Of a stretch of 64,000 nucleotides of DNA, positions 44,801-56,500 are shown piece after piece. The notes under the pieces are model-generated. The model was not told the DNA's origin and searched no databases. It saw only the letters and a program-made list of their open reading frames with translations. Position numbers and translations under genes: made by a program. The stretch comes from Topomyia yanbarensis (taxonomy: Eukaryota > Arthropoda > Insecta > Diptera > Culicidae), in NCBI RefSeq assembly GCF_030247195.1, contig NC_080671.1:297147586-297211585 (forward strand). The letters run 5' to 3'. Each line of letters starts with the position of its first letter. Position 1 is the stretch's first letter.

Positions 44801-45084
44801 AGACGTGGCGAATTTTCAATTGTATTGGGGCTAATTTCCGATCAACTATTCATTTTTACGGCAATGTTTTCTCGACTAGATCTGTTCGCACCCTCTCATT
44901 CTGCTACTATCGGCTGGAAGGCTGATAGCACCCAGTCGTCGCCGGTCTAAGGACCAAATGTCACCAATAGACGGCGTGGATGCATGAGATAGGAAACTTG
45001 TGAGAATTTTGTTATCCCACCATTTGACGACCGCAAAATTCAACATAATTTCCTTCCATCGGAAAACTCTGTCCATCATTTATG

Positions 45085-45240
45085 ATTACCAAATCTGTGG
45101 CTGCTTACAAACCATCACTGAAAATCTGTAAAATCTGTATTTTAGCCAAAAATCTGTAATCTGTATATACAGAATCGGTTGTAAATTATCTTGAAAAATC
45201 AGTAAAATACAGAGTAATCTGTATATGTGGTAACCCTGGT
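45085..45240. repeat. AAATCTGTA-rich degenerate repeat tract
   Basis: Reiterated AAAATCTGTAAAATCTGTAT-like words end at GTGGTAACCCTGG, the same ending style as the tracts at 36300 and 37380. Confidence 0.55.
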
Positions 45241-47296
45241 TTAAAGGTTGGCTTCGGCCTAATAGACGTCCACTGACTGTCTAGCATTTTATTTGTCTGG
45301 CAAACTGATACCTAAATCTTCGCGTTCCTTTTCCATTTAGCAACAATTCAGGAGGCACACAAGGTAGCAATATGGGTACATTACCGTACACGCTGTTCTT
45401 TAAGGATACAGAATATGTGATGTTGGGCCAGAAAAATTGGCCCATGACATCAAACAGAATTTCTATTAGTGCAGTGCAGTTGTATCATTACCAGATCTGC
45501 TATAGTAAAACACGTCAGATTGACCAATAGGAACAACACGAAAAGAATAACCACGAGCTGTTTGTAGTAAGAAAGGATCAATGACGAAATGGACTGGTGG
45601 TAATGAAAACATGAATATTAGTGATTGATATACTGAATCGTGATTATTCATAATGACAGATTTTGATGCTTTGAAGTTTCGATCGAACAGAGTATTTGTG
45701 AAGTAGATTCAAATTATATGCGAATTCTCATATTGTGAAACAACAGCGCATATAGGGAGTATATTATTAAATCACCAGTGCAAGTATTGAGTCATAAGAG
45801 TGCATTATTTTTCGGATAGTTGATTGATGTGTTTTAGTAGGTTGCTTTTGATAGCATTGGCGCAAATTTTATATATTAGTGTAATGTTGAAATAGAGCAC
45901 AACATATTCCAATCATCATTCAAGCGTTCATTATGGTTACAAAATAGTCATACACACACACCGTGAAAGGGTTACAATACATTGCATATTAGAGTTCACA
46001 CACGCTCATATGTGAACGTAATCTTATCTCGTGATTGTTGAGTTCTACAATATGACGACAGTGAGTCAGTGAGTGAGTGAATTGTCAGTTGCGTTAGTGG
46101 CGAGTGCGGCGGGTGCTCGTCTGTTGCATTCGAGCTCACGTGGCACCCATGTAAGCCAACCACCGAGGATTGTCAAACGAGGTTCATCCGGCTCATTTTG
46201 CGTGGTTGTGCCGGTTGGTGTAAAACCTAATGGCAATGGTAATTGAATACTTTACGGTGACGTCACAAATGAACTGAGTGTTCATTTTTGACGGTTCGCT
46301 TGCACTGTTTGCATGGACTTGGAAAAAATCTTTACGATTTGCTTCGAGCGAATCTAGTCGTCCACAAATTATTCTAGGTCCATGTAGGCAGTGCAATCGA
46401 ACTGTCTAGAAAAGTGAGGTTAACTGTTTCAGTAAAGAACCTAACTAGGATTCAGGGATGCATTGTCTACCGATCAGGGATACCAGATATATTTTTCTGG
46501 TGTCTTCGCATTTAATTGGGAATTGTTTTCAATGACCAGGATTCGGAGTCGGTTGATGTTTTTGAGCGGGAATTCTTCCAAAAACTAGCCAGAATTCCAT
46601 ATTAGCTTTTGAATAGGGCTAAGAAGATTTGTAGACAAACTTTTGTTTTGCCGATTTCTTTTAATTTGCTATAACTTCAACGCAGAAAACATTCGAAATC
46701 GCTTCTACGAAGGGTAAAGATGTAAGTTAATGTGTGTTTAGTTTGAAATTTCACTCGGCTTCGCAATAATGAGCGAAGCAAGTTTGTTTTCAGAAATCTC
46801 ATATTGTATAAAAATTTTGAATTCCGAATTCTGAAAAAATAATAAAAAAGTATTCAAAATATGAAAGTCCTCACTTCTTTTTGAGTGTCTTCGGAATGAA
46901 GTCATTTCACGTTGAATTGTACTTATGTTTACATTATTACCATTATTATATTAAACTGTGTCATACATTCATAGTATTTGCAATATATTACATTTACATT
47001 GCATATGTATCTACCATGCATTTATGAAATTACAGATTTTAGATCAGGTCTAAAACATTTAAACCTTTAAAGTTGTTATTTTGCCCTTAATCCAATAGCT
47101 TCACTTTAGGAAGTAGTATAACTTATTATTATTGTCAACCGTCACGCAAGCGAAACATGTATACTATATATTGCATTATTTTATGATTTTTATATCGTTT
47201 CAAATACTTAAAATACCGCAGTTTTCGGTTTCATTACATTGATTTAAATATTAGGTTCATCGATTTACACATTCCTATTTTATACTAAGTATATAC
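45241..47296. other. No gene seen
   Basis: AT-rich DNA with short unconvincing ORFs. AGAAAGGATCAATGACGAAA followed by TGGACT (45567) recurs at about 59835, so at least one more low-copy repeat is present. A GAGT-rich stretch lies around 46060-46085. Confidence 0.4.
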
Positions 47297-47968
47297 TGTT
47301 GGGGCGACTTACTTTATGGTGTTCCGGTCGAAGGTTTTTCTTCCGTCTGTGGTAAGACGGCCCAGAATGATCGTCGGTGATGTCCTAATCCAAAGTTTCT
47401 CCAGACTTATTCTCACTGCACGGGAGCCTTTCTTCACTAGTAAACTAGCATCGATCGTTCACTGCACTCGCGAGATTATTCGGTAATCTACACTGTCCAG
47501 TTGCACTCGTTGATAATCTTTATTATCACCTTTTATCGGGGTTTTCACAAGGCCAATATTTTACCAATTCTCATTCGCGACGACGGACTATTCACTTTGG
47601 GTACGTACGCACTGTCTTGATCGGGGTATCAATCACAATTGCCTTTGTCAGCTGATTTTGCGTAATCTGTCTCACACGGTTTCGTTTACAACGATCGCTT
47701 TCTGTGTGCTAGTGTGGTGTATGATCGCTGCGCTGATCGGTACGCAGTTTATGCTACATTGCGGGATTGTGTGCCTTTTAATAGGGTGGCGCACTTATCT
47801 GCTTGCGGTTTATTATGCAAGATTTAGATCAATACTGCTTGTCTAAGTTCACACGATTAAGTTTAGTTTATAGATTTTAGGTGTTTAATTAATTCAATTA
47901 GGCTTAATTACTTTAAATTTGGGTTTGGGTAGTTCATTAGAATTTCTCGAAAAATTCAAGCATCAACA
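47297..47968 (-). repeat. 3' LTR of the BEL/Pao element
   Basis: Begins TGTTGGGGCGACTTAC and ends AAGCATCAACA on the plus strand (TG...CA ends). It is the same length as the other LTR. Next to it on the internal side, the minus-strand purine-rich AAGGCGGCCGGAA is a plausible polypurine tract. The 62-codon frame within the LTR is not a gene. Confidence 0.93.
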
Positions 47969-48507
47969 TTCCGGCCGCCTTGAAGTAGCTCGGATACTTC
48001 AAAATACACTTGCTTCTTCTGCGGGCGACGAAACGGCTGAGAGGAGCCAAGAACGCTGACGTGGTCAGAAACCAGTTTGATGTATGTTGGAGGATAAATG
48101 GAGATCGCGGTTAACACTTTCATTGACCCACGGTTGCATATAGGTGCTCCAATGTATACTGGCCTGTTATAGTCTGTATCACAAACAGAAACCGGTCTGG
48201 TTAGTGAGATTTCCGATGACGACAAGTCTACCACGGTTTCCAGGATCAAACGAGACTTTCTTTGAAAACGAGTGTGACACATGTGGTGAACGGGGTCACG
48301 TCCTGCTACCACCCAAAACTTCTGACGCAGAGAGATTCGCATCATTTGCGGTCTTGTATGCAGCATGAGGTAGTATTTGGGCAGCAGTATGTATAGCAGA
48401 CGCTTCACAAGCAGGACTATCGGGTACTTAACGGCGACGTGCTTGAGCCTCCCACCGACCCTGGTGATGCCGTTTTGGTACAGCTTCGGATGCTGCCACT
48501 TCAACAA
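47956..48507 (-). pseudogene. BEL/Pao integrase remnant
   Basis: ITRVGGRLKHV...YPIVLL, LRQKFWVVAGRDPVHHMC and HTRF match the amino-terminal zinc-binding part of BEL/Pao integrases, followed by the beginning of the core (VCDTDYNRPVYIGAP). The frame then jumps to the carboxy-terminal VYFEVSELLQGGRNV. Most of the catalytic core is deleted. The last codons run into the LTR, as in related elements. Confidence 0.75.
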
Positions 48508-48623
48508 CGCTATGAGGGGATCACGGCGGGCTACTTCTATGAACTCTCTTGAGAATATCTCTACGCGACATAAGGCTAGATCAGCCTCGCGTTGTTCGTT
48601 TGTCGAATGAGACTCAAACGGGT

Positions 48624-51014
48624 CTAATTTGGTCTTCTGGGGGCAGGTTGAACGAGCTGCTTATCGTTGACGGAATGTGCTGACGACATTTTACCCGACG
48701 CGTCGAAAACAACTCGGACCTTCGTGGTTGTGCTGGATTCCTTGAACACAGGATGGTGCGGGAGGTAGCAGTGCGGGTTCACATCGTCTACTGGATCGAT
48801 GAACTTCTTCATGTGTGCCATTCGTGTGTATTCGTTCATAAACTTGCAGTATGCGTCCTTGGTGGGTATGTCACGCTCTAGTCGCTTCTCAGGGCTCAGG
48901 AAACGACGTTCGGCGATGGCTCTGGATTCGCCGAGATTGATTAGCGGATCATGGGTGAGTGGCAAACAAACGAGATAACGACCGGACGAATCGCGAGTGG
49001 TGGTGATAGCGTAAAGTTCTTCACACTGTTTTTCTTCTACGGAATACGCAGAAAACGAGTCAACAGCTTCTAGATCCCAGAATTTCTGCACCACTTGTTC
49101 TGAGCTTCGATCGACAGTGGTCAGATGGCAGACGCGATGAACGGTGGGATGATCGATGGATATCTTCCCGGAAACAGTCCATCCAAACACTGTTTCTATT
49201 AGCAACGGTAATCCCTCTCCCAGGGAACGCTTGCTGCCAGGATGCAGCTCGTGGTACGCTTTACCACCGACAACCATGTCAATGTCGGATGGAATATGGA
49301 ATCTGGGGTCTGCCAACGACAACTTGGGAATATTCCACGCGGAAATGTCGATCGGAGCGGTTGGAAGGTTGACCGTCGATCTCTTGAGGATCAGGAACTT
49401 AAGCTTGGTGGAGTACGGTGTCGACTTCGACTTGATCCTAGCAGTCAATTGGCACTTGATCTGCTTGGTGGATTCACCTATACCAGCTACTGCGATATCC
49501 ACCTTGGTGCGTCGAAGATCCAGGGAATTTGCAAGCTTGTTGGTGATTAAGTTGCACATGGATCCTGAATCTAGCAGTGCGCGTACGGGTATTTCCTTGC
49601 CGTTTCGATCTACGACGAGGAGGCAAACCGTTTCCAGCAAAACTGTGCTGTGTTCAGCCTGGACCGACAGGCTCACTTGGCTGTTCGAATTCGCCGAGCT
49701 GAAAGGGTCAGCGATGGCGGACGTCGAGGGAAGAGGCTGACTTGCTGCCAAGACAGGAGTAGATTGCATGTTCGACGGTATTGGCTCGTGCAGCAGGGAG
49801 TGGTGTTTTTCATGGCAGTTACGGCAGGAGAACACGGAGGTACAGTTCCTGGCTTGGTGTCCAGTACGGAAGCAATTCCAGCATAGGCGTTTCTGGGAAA
49901 CCAGCTCACGACGCTGGCAGATGGACATCTCGGAAAATGCTGGACATTGGAAGAGCAAATGCTTCTCCGGATAGGCGAGACACGGCAGAGCACTTGAGCT
50001 CGATTCAACGGTGGCTGCCTTGCATGCCACCTTGAACGGCTGCGGGGTTGGAATGGAACCGGCCACCTTGGCTGTAACCGGTTGTTGGGACCGATATCGC
50101 AGATCGGTTATGACGGACGTCAGCATACGGGCACGTTGGTAGAGGAAATCGATCAGCATATCGTAGGTTACATCGTCGTTATTGCTGGTTTTCTCCTCCC
50201 AAGCACGTAGCGTAGTTGGATCCAGCTTGTAACAAAGGAGGTTGACCAACGGGGTGTCCCAATAATGAACTGGCTCGCTTAACTTTGCCAAAGCCCTTAC
50301 ATGCCGGTGGAAATCGTCAGCCAAAGCGTGAATTTCATGGGGACTTTCTTGATTGACCGGTGGGAGGTCGTACAGAGCTCGGAAGAGCTGACGCTTCAGG
50401 AACCGCTTGTTGTCATACCGCTTCAGCAATGCTTCCCAAGTCGATGCGTAGTTGTCCGCTTCTACGTCTACGGACTCGAATGGTTTTCGGGCTTCTCCCT
50501 CTAATGACTGCAACAGGTACTGCAGCTTCGCAACCGTCGGCATATCTGTGTTGTTGTGGATCATCGACGTATATGTGCCGCGGAATGCGAGCCATCGCGA
50601 GAAATCGCCGTTAAACTTAGGTAGGTCGATCTTGGGTAAGCGTAGGTGAAACGAGGAAGAAACGTGAGCAGGGGTCGCCATTGTGCTGTTCAGCATGGTT
50701 TGGTTGGGATCAGCAGCACGATTCGACAATAGAAAACCTTTGACTCTGCAATACCGCGTCTCGAAATCCATGCGCTCTTCCAGGTGGGTATCTAACATCT
50801 CTGACTTATCGTACAGCAAATTTTCTCGCAAACAGAAAATTATCAAAAAATCCTGTTCCGAGTTGGCGCAAATCAGCCGCGATGACAAAAGTTCGCAATT
50901 AACTGCAGCGATAGCGTCCAAAATGGCATTAACGGTATGCACCTTCGGGGGCTGGGACGGGCAGTGTCTTTGCCGTAGCGTCGCGTCTGCAGCAATTTGT
51001 AATGGTGTACTCAC
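48624..51014 (-). CDS. BEL/Pao gag-protease polyprotein, truncated at the start of RT
   Basis: This 796-codon frame carries a DUF1759-like gag domain at about residues 125-280 (IDLPKFNGDFSRWLAFRGTY), two zinc knuckles near 380-410 (CWNCFRTGHQARNC; CRNCHEKHHSLLH) and a retropepsin-like DUF1758 domain near 480 with RALLDSGSMCNLI. After a linker (FGWTVSGKI, LPHHPVFKESSTTTKVRVVF) it begins the RT (VVFDASGKMSS) and stops at APRRPN. The first residue is encoded by GTG at 51014; an in-frame TAA lies shortly upstream and the first in-frame ATG comes some 70 codons later, so the native ATG may have mutated. It could still supply gag in trans, which is inference. Confidence 0.85.
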   Translation of the reverse strand: MSTPLQIAADATLRQRHCPSQPPKVHTVNAILDAIAAVNCELLSSRLICANSEQDFLIIFCLRENLLYDKSEMLDTHLEERMDFETRYCRVKGFLLSNRAADPNQTMLNSTMATPAHVSSSFHLRLPKIDLPKFNGDFSRWLAFRGTYTSMIHNNTDMPTVAKLQYLLQSLEGEARKPFESVDVEADNYASTWEALLKRYDNKRFLKRQLFRALYDLPPVNQESPHEIHALADDFHRHVRALAKLSEPVHYWDTPLVNLLCYKLDPTTLRAWEEKTSNNDDVTYDMLIDFLYQRARMLTSVITDLRYRSQQPVTAKVAGSIPTPQPFKVACKAATVESSSSALPCLAYPEKHLLFQCPAFSEMSICQRRELVSQKRLCWNCFRTGHQARNCTSVFSCRNCHEKHHSLLHEPIPSNMQSTPVLAASQPLPSTSAIADPFSSANSNSQVSLSVQAEHSTVLLETVCLLVVDRNGKEIPVRALLDSGSMCNLITNKLANSLDLRRTKVDIAVAGIGESTKQIKCQLTARIKSKSTPYSTKLKFLILKRSTVNLPTAPIDISAWNIPKLSLADPRFHIPSDIDMVVGGKAYHELHPGSKRSLGEGLPLLIETVFGWTVSGKISIDHPTVHRVCHLTTVDRSSEQVVQKFWDLEAVDSFSAYSVEEKQCEELYAITTTRDSSGRYLVCLPLTHDPLINLGESRAIAERRFLSPEKRLERDIPTKDAYCKFMNEYTRMAHMKKFIDPVDDVNPHCYLPHHPVFKESSTTTKVRVVFDASGKMSSAHSVNDKQLVQPAPRRPN

Positions 51015-51047
51015 CGCACCAATCCTTTATGGTTGGGGTTTCCTCCG

Positions 51048-51067
51048 TATCTGGCTCGAAGGACCAA
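51048..51067 (-). promoter_or_regulatory. Putative primer-binding site of the BEL/Pao element
   Basis: Immediately inside the 5' LTR the minus strand reads TTGGTCCTTCGAGCCAGATA. TGG followed by a T-arm-like complement is the usual form of a tRNA primer-binding site. The tRNA is not identified here. Confidence 0.6.
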
Positions 51068-51739
51068 TGTTGGGGCGACTTACTTTATGGTGTTCCGGTC
51101 GAAGGTTTTTCTTCCGTCTGTGGTAAGACGGCCCAGAATGATCGTCGGTGATGTCCTAATCCAAAGTTTCTCCAGACTTATTCTCACTGCACGGGAGCCT
51201 TTCTTCACTAGTAAACTAGCATCGATCGTTCACTGCACTCGCGGGATTATTCGGTAATCTACACTGTCCAGTTGCACTCGTTGATAATCTTTATTATCAC
51301 CTTTTATCGGGGTTTTCACAAGGCCAATATTTTACCAATTCTCACTCGCGACGACGGACTATTCACTTTGGGTACGTACGCACTGTCTTGATCGGGGTAT
51401 CAATCACAATTGCCTTTGTCAGCTGATTTTGCGTAATCTGTCTCACACGATTTCGTTTACAACGATCGCTTTCTGTGTGCTAGTGTGGTGTATGATCGCT
51501 GCGCTGATCGGTACGCAGTTTATGCTACATTGCGGGATTGTGTGCCTTTTAATAGGGTGGCGCACTTATCTGCTTGCGGTTTATTATGCAAGATTTAGAT
51601 CAATACTGCTTGTCTAAATTCACACGATTAAGTTTAGTTTATAGATTTTAGGTGTTTAATTAATTCAATTAGGCTTAATTACTTTAAATTTGGGTTTGGG
51701 TAGTTCATTAGAATTTCTCGAAAAATTCAAGCATCAACA
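51068..51739 (-). repeat. 5' LTR of the BEL/Pao element
   Basis: Same 672-bp sequence as 47297-47968 with four substitutions noticed (for example CGCGGGATT versus CGCGAGATT and CACACGATT versus CACACGGTT). On the minus strand it would carry the element's promoter. Confidence 0.93.
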
Positions 51740-51744
51740 TATAC

Positions 51745-52746
51745 TAAATGCCTAGCACATCTAAGATTTAATCTTTTCAATAATCTTTTATAATTAAATA
51801 CAATTCATAAACCATAGAATACAATCCATAATTCATAGGAAAAATATAGAACAACACGAATTACCTAAATTATCATACTTAAGTTTTTATTTTGCATTAT
51901 TTGCCAATTTCAGGACTATCTTCGTCCGTGTCTCTTGTCACCTATTTTTGGAGGGTTATTTGTAAAACGTACGACCATGGCAATGCAACTATTTTTCCCG
52001 ATCGTATCTTATTGGAAATAAGTAGTAGGCTTAGTTTTGTCCCCGCGGGAGAATAATTATTTGAGGGTGAGCAGAGGGTGGGCAGGAGTCGGGAATGAGA
52101 GGGGCAGTTTTTTCCCAAACCGTGTGTTGGATCTTCATCGAGGTCAATCAGAAATACTGTAACAACATTCTACATAACCTCATTGATTTTTATGGGGATC
52201 TGACGCGCGGTGTGGGGGGGGGGGACTACTTTTTTCGTTTTGGATTTTTGTCCATTCTCTGTCCAGCCTTAAATAAATATTTAAACGACATTCATAGTTC
52301 TGCTGGAGATCGCAAACCTGAAGACTTTGATTTAAAATTAAAAGACAAAGCGCGCGAGTAGTTAGTTAAATCACAATATCTAACAAGATATATTCTAATT
52401 AATTTCCCTACCTACTGACACCAATCCTCTTTTGCGACGCTTGAGGATGATGCAGAGAATTTCTCGGTCATAATAGTCACAAGTGTTGAGCTGACATTCC
52501 TTTCCGTCCCAAAATTGACCTGCATGGGCGTGGCTATCTACGTTATTGGTCGTACTACAATTTTAGTCTCTCTAGGTTGCACGTTGAATATGGTATACTA
52601 CTCCAAAGTTTCATAAAATTCGTTCAATATGCAATTTCTACAGGCTTTGATCAATCACGGGAAACTCACGGGCGGTCAACTAAGCTTAGCAAAACTAAGC
52701 TTTTGGCATATTGTAGTTTTGAATTTGTAAGTTAGTTTAGTTTTTC
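51745..52746. other. No gene seen; includes a diverged foldback MITE copy
   Basis: AT-rich DNA. About 52094-52271 is related to the palindromic MITE at 7591-7797 (shared CAGTTTTTTCCC, ACTGTAACAACATTCTACA, TTGATTTTTATG and CATTCTCTGTCCAGCCTTA), but the arms are more diverged and the left end is shortened. Confidence 0.55.
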
Positions 52747-52760
52747 ATTATTTTAATCTT

Positions 52761-53563
52761 TTTTTTTTTTTATTCATTTCGTTTATTTGATAGGCACAAA
52801 TGCGTTAGCTTGGCGGTGCCAAATTCTTTTGTTTTTACATTTTGTATATTTTAAAACTAGGAGGTTACAATGTTGAAATATTTTTTTTAAAAAGAAAAAT
52901 TTTACAGCTATCTTAAGACTAGAAATAAGATTCTATATACAAGAGAGGGGGCGAAAGATTTTTTTTATGAAAAAATTTTAAAACAAGGAATTCAATAGTA
53001 ATAATTTTTAGGAAATATTTACAGTTATCTTAAAACTAACAATATAGTTTGGTACACAAAAGGGGGAACAAATATTTATGAGAAAATTCGCAGGTGTTTT
53101 AAGACTAGGGATACAATTCTATTTACAAGATGGGGGACAATAGTTTTAACAAAGAGGTAAAATTACAACTATCTTAAAACTAGGAATACAGAATACAAAT
53201 TTGAACTTTTTTAGCGGAGACTTATGCTTGGTCAAGATATTCAGAGGGGGGCTGTAGAAGCAGTTGTATCAAGGACAGGGGAGAGAAAGCGTAGATGGTG
53301 ACCGGGAGAGAAGAGCAAAACTTGCAACTTTCGCTCAAACGGGAGATCAGCGAAAGATTACCGCCTCAGTCTAGTAGGTCGGATTGGCGGATGGTATTCT
53401 TCGGACCCGCGGCGAATCCTTCAAAAGTCATCGGACATTGAGTCGCTCTCGCTTCAGTTTCCGTAGTGGTAAGTGCGACGGCGGTTACATAGTTGCAGTC
53501 TGGAGCTGATCGGTCCCACAAGGCAAGAGAAAGCTTCTAAAACGAGAAATAAAAAGAGAGGGG
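52761..53563 (-). other. 3' UTR and poly(A) tail of the intact I-clade element
   Basis: About 800 bp after the ORF2 stop, including loosely repeated segments of the form TTACAGCTATCTTAAGACTA / TTACAGTTATCTTAAAACTA / TTACAACTATCTTAAAACTA with AC(A/T)AG(A/G)GGGG between them (about 52904, 53018, 53163). It ends at the tail. The terminal GTTTATTTGATAGGCA resembles GTTTATTTGACACGGCA at 37549 in the related copy. Confidence 0.8.
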
Positions 53564-56500
53564 CTAAATTGGGATATTTGTCGTTTTTATGAAAGTATAA
53601 ATAAGGGACATATAGGGGAAATCACGATTTGCCAGTATATCTCGGACTGGGACATTGGGTGGTCTACCTCGGGCCCGAAGGGAATCCTTTAACTGAGACC
53701 TGGCGTCCAAGTACCCGGCGCATACCCAGACAACGTGCTCGATGTCGTGATAGCCCTCGTCACAAGCGCACAGACTACTCTCCGCAAGCCCAATACGCCG
53801 CAGATGCGCATCCAAGGTGTAGTGGTTGGACATAAGTCGGGACATTACACGAATAAAATCCCGACCCACATCCATCCCCCTGAACCAAGGCTTCGTTGAT
53901 ACCTTTGGGATAATGGAATGTAGCCATCGTCCAAGTTCACCATTGCTCCACGAGGTTTGCCAACTGTTGAGTGTCCTCTGACGACAAATACTAAAAAATT
54001 CGTTGAAGCAGATTGGTCTTTCGTATATGTCACCATTTAATGCGCCCACCTTTGCTAATGAGTCGGCCTTTTCATTGCCCGGGATAGAGCAATGAGAGGG
54101 GACCCAAACAAAGGTAATTTGATAAGATTTTTCAGATAACGTACACAAGGACTCCCGTATCTTCCCCAGGAAATATGGGAATTGCTTTTTGGGCTTCATC
54201 GCACGAAGAGCCTCGATGGAGCTGAGGCTGTCCGAAATGATGAAGTAGTGATCTGTGGGCAGAGTGTCGATGATCCCAAGGGTGTACTGAATTGCAGCTA
54301 ACTCTGCGACGTAAACTGAAGCGGGATCATTGAGCTTGAATGAAGCGGTGATAGTATTGTTGAAGATACCGAAGCCAGTGGACCCATCGAGATTTGATCC
54401 GTCAGTGCAGAACATTTTGTCACAGTCGACTTCTCGGAATTTATTATAAAATATATTGGGGATCACTTGCGGGCGTATATGGTCCGGGATTCCACGAATC
54501 TCTTCCTTCATGGATGTGTCGAAGAATACAGTAGAATCAGAAGTATCTAGGAAACGGACACGGTTGGGATTGTACGAAGAAGGATTGATGCTCTGTGCCA
54601 TGTAGTCGAAGTACAAGGACATAAAACGGGTTTGAGAATTAAGCTCGACGAGCCTCTCGAAATTTTGAATTACCAACGGGTTCAGAATGTCGCATCGGAT
54701 GAGCAATCGATATGAGAGTTCCCAAAATCGATTTTTTAGCGGAAGAACTCCCGCCAGCACTTCGAGACTCATCGTATGGGTCGAGTGCATGCAACCCAAG
54801 GCAATGCGCAAGCAACGATACTGGATTCTCTCCAGTTTGATGAAGTGTATGTTCGCAGCGGAGCGGAAACAGAAACACCCGTACTCCATCACCGACAATA
54901 TCGTTGTTTGGTACAACCTGATCAGGTCTCCTGGGTGAGCACCCCACCATGTTCCAGTTATTGTTCGGAGAAAATTGATCCTTTGTTGGCATTTCTGTTT
55001 CAGATACCTAATGTGACATCCCCAGGTACCTTTAGAGTCGAACCAGACCCCGAGATATTTAAATGTGAAAACCTGGTTGATCGTTGCACCCATTAATAAA
55101 AGCTGGAGTTGCGCCGGCTCACGCTTCCTAGAAAAAACAACCAACTCAGTTTTCTCCGTGGAGAACTCAATACCCAGCTGAAGAGCCCAAGCAGACAAAT
55201 TGTCCAAGGTATTTTGTAATGGTCCTTGCAAATCGGCAGCTTTGGGCCCTGTAACAGAGACCACGCCGTCGTCTGCAAGTTGCCTTAGCGTGCATGAATT
55301 GGCAAGACAATCGTCAATGTCATTCACGTAGAAATTGTAGAGCAGGGGACTTAGACATGAGCCCTGGGGAAGACCCATGTAGCTAAATCGCGATGTTGTT
55401 AAATCGCCATGCGAAAAGTGCATGTGCTTTTCAGACAACAGGTTTAGCAAAAAGTTATTTAAAATTGGTGAAAGACCATGCTGGTGCAGCTTCTCTGACA
55501 GAATGTTGATAGAAACTGAGTCAAAAGCCCCCTTAATATCCAAGAAGACTGATGCCATCTGCTCTTTGTTAGCATAGGCCATTTGGATTTCTGTAGAAAG
55601 CAACGCAAGGCAATCGTTCGTCCCTTTGCCTTTGCGGAAGCCAAATTGTGTATCTGACAGTAAGCCATTTGCTTCAACCCAATTGTCGAGGCGAAACAAG
55701 ATCATTTTCTCGAACAACTTCCGAATACAGGACAGCATTGCAATCGGCCGATATGAGTTGTGGTCGGAGGCTGGTTTTCCTGGTTTTTGGATGGCGATGA
55801 CCTTCACTTGCCTCCAGTCATGAGGGACAATGTTACCCTCAAGAAACTTGTTAAATAAATTCAACAAGCGCCTTTTTGCAGTGTCAGGTAGATTCTTCAG
55901 CAAGTTGAATTTGATTCTGTCTAACCCTGGGGCGTTATTGTTGCATGATAAGAGAGCAAGTGAGAACTCCACCATCGAAAACGGCGTTTCGTTCGCGGTA
56001 TCGTGAGGAGACGCGGCGCGGTACGTTTTCTGTACCGGGACAGAATCCGGACAGATCTTCTTGGCGAAAGCAAATATCCAACGGTTTGAATATTCCACGT
56101 TCTCGTTGGTACTATTACGGTTACGCATACGTCGAGCCGTACCCCAAAGAGTGCTCATCGCTGTTTCTCTCGTTAACCCGTCGACGAACCGGCGCCAATA
56201 ACTAAGTTTTTTGGCTTTCATTAGACTCTTCATTCGCCTTTCTAACGACGCGTACTGTAGATAGCTAGCGGGTAACCCGTCTTCCCGGAAGGCCTTATAT
56301 GCAGTGGACTTTTCCGCGTACAGCTCTGAGCACTCTTTATCCCACCACGGGGTGGGAGACCGTCCATGGGTATTCGCGCTGGGTACTGGTTTAGTCTGAG
56401 CTTGATTCGCACTGTCGAGAATCAAGCCAGCCAATAACCTGTACTCTTCCTCCGGAGGAAGTTCTTGAGTGGATTCGATTTTAACGGATATCGCGGTCGC

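Larger units (their letters stand above)
43905..45015. repeat. Interspersed repeat, copy B (paralogue of 8842-10030)
   Basis: AATTAGGTTCATAAAAATAG at the left and TGGCGAATTTTCAATTG...CATTTTTACGGCA...CTCTCATTCTGCTACTATCG...AGGACCAAATGTCACCAATA at the right match copy A. The insertions differ: B carries the 43934-44800 element, and A carries the 8890-9823 MITE. Each copy therefore provides the empty site for the other. Confidence 0.7.
47297..51739 (-). mobile_element. BEL/Pao LTR retrotransposon, internally deleted (4443 bp)
   Basis: Two 672-bp LTRs (47297-47968 and 51068-51739) flank a minus-strand internal region. The host duplication TATAC lies at 47292-47296 and 51740-51744, a 5-bp TSD typical of the group. 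The internal region retains gag and protease, the very start of RT and part of integrase. Most of RT, RNase H and the integrase core is missing, so the element is not autonomous. I found four substitutions between LTRs by eye, implying a recent insertion. Family assigned from gag DUF1759-like, CCHC and DUF1758-like protease motifs. Confidence 0.92.

Noticed and set aside
47658..47846. 62-codon ORF with a hydrophobic run, repeated at 51429-51617
   Set aside because: It lies inside both LTRs of the BEL/Pao element on the antisense strand; its duplication is explained by the LTRs.
49156..49740. 194-codon plus-strand ORF and other overlapping ORFs in 48600-51000
   Set aside because: Antisense shadows of the gag-protease frame.
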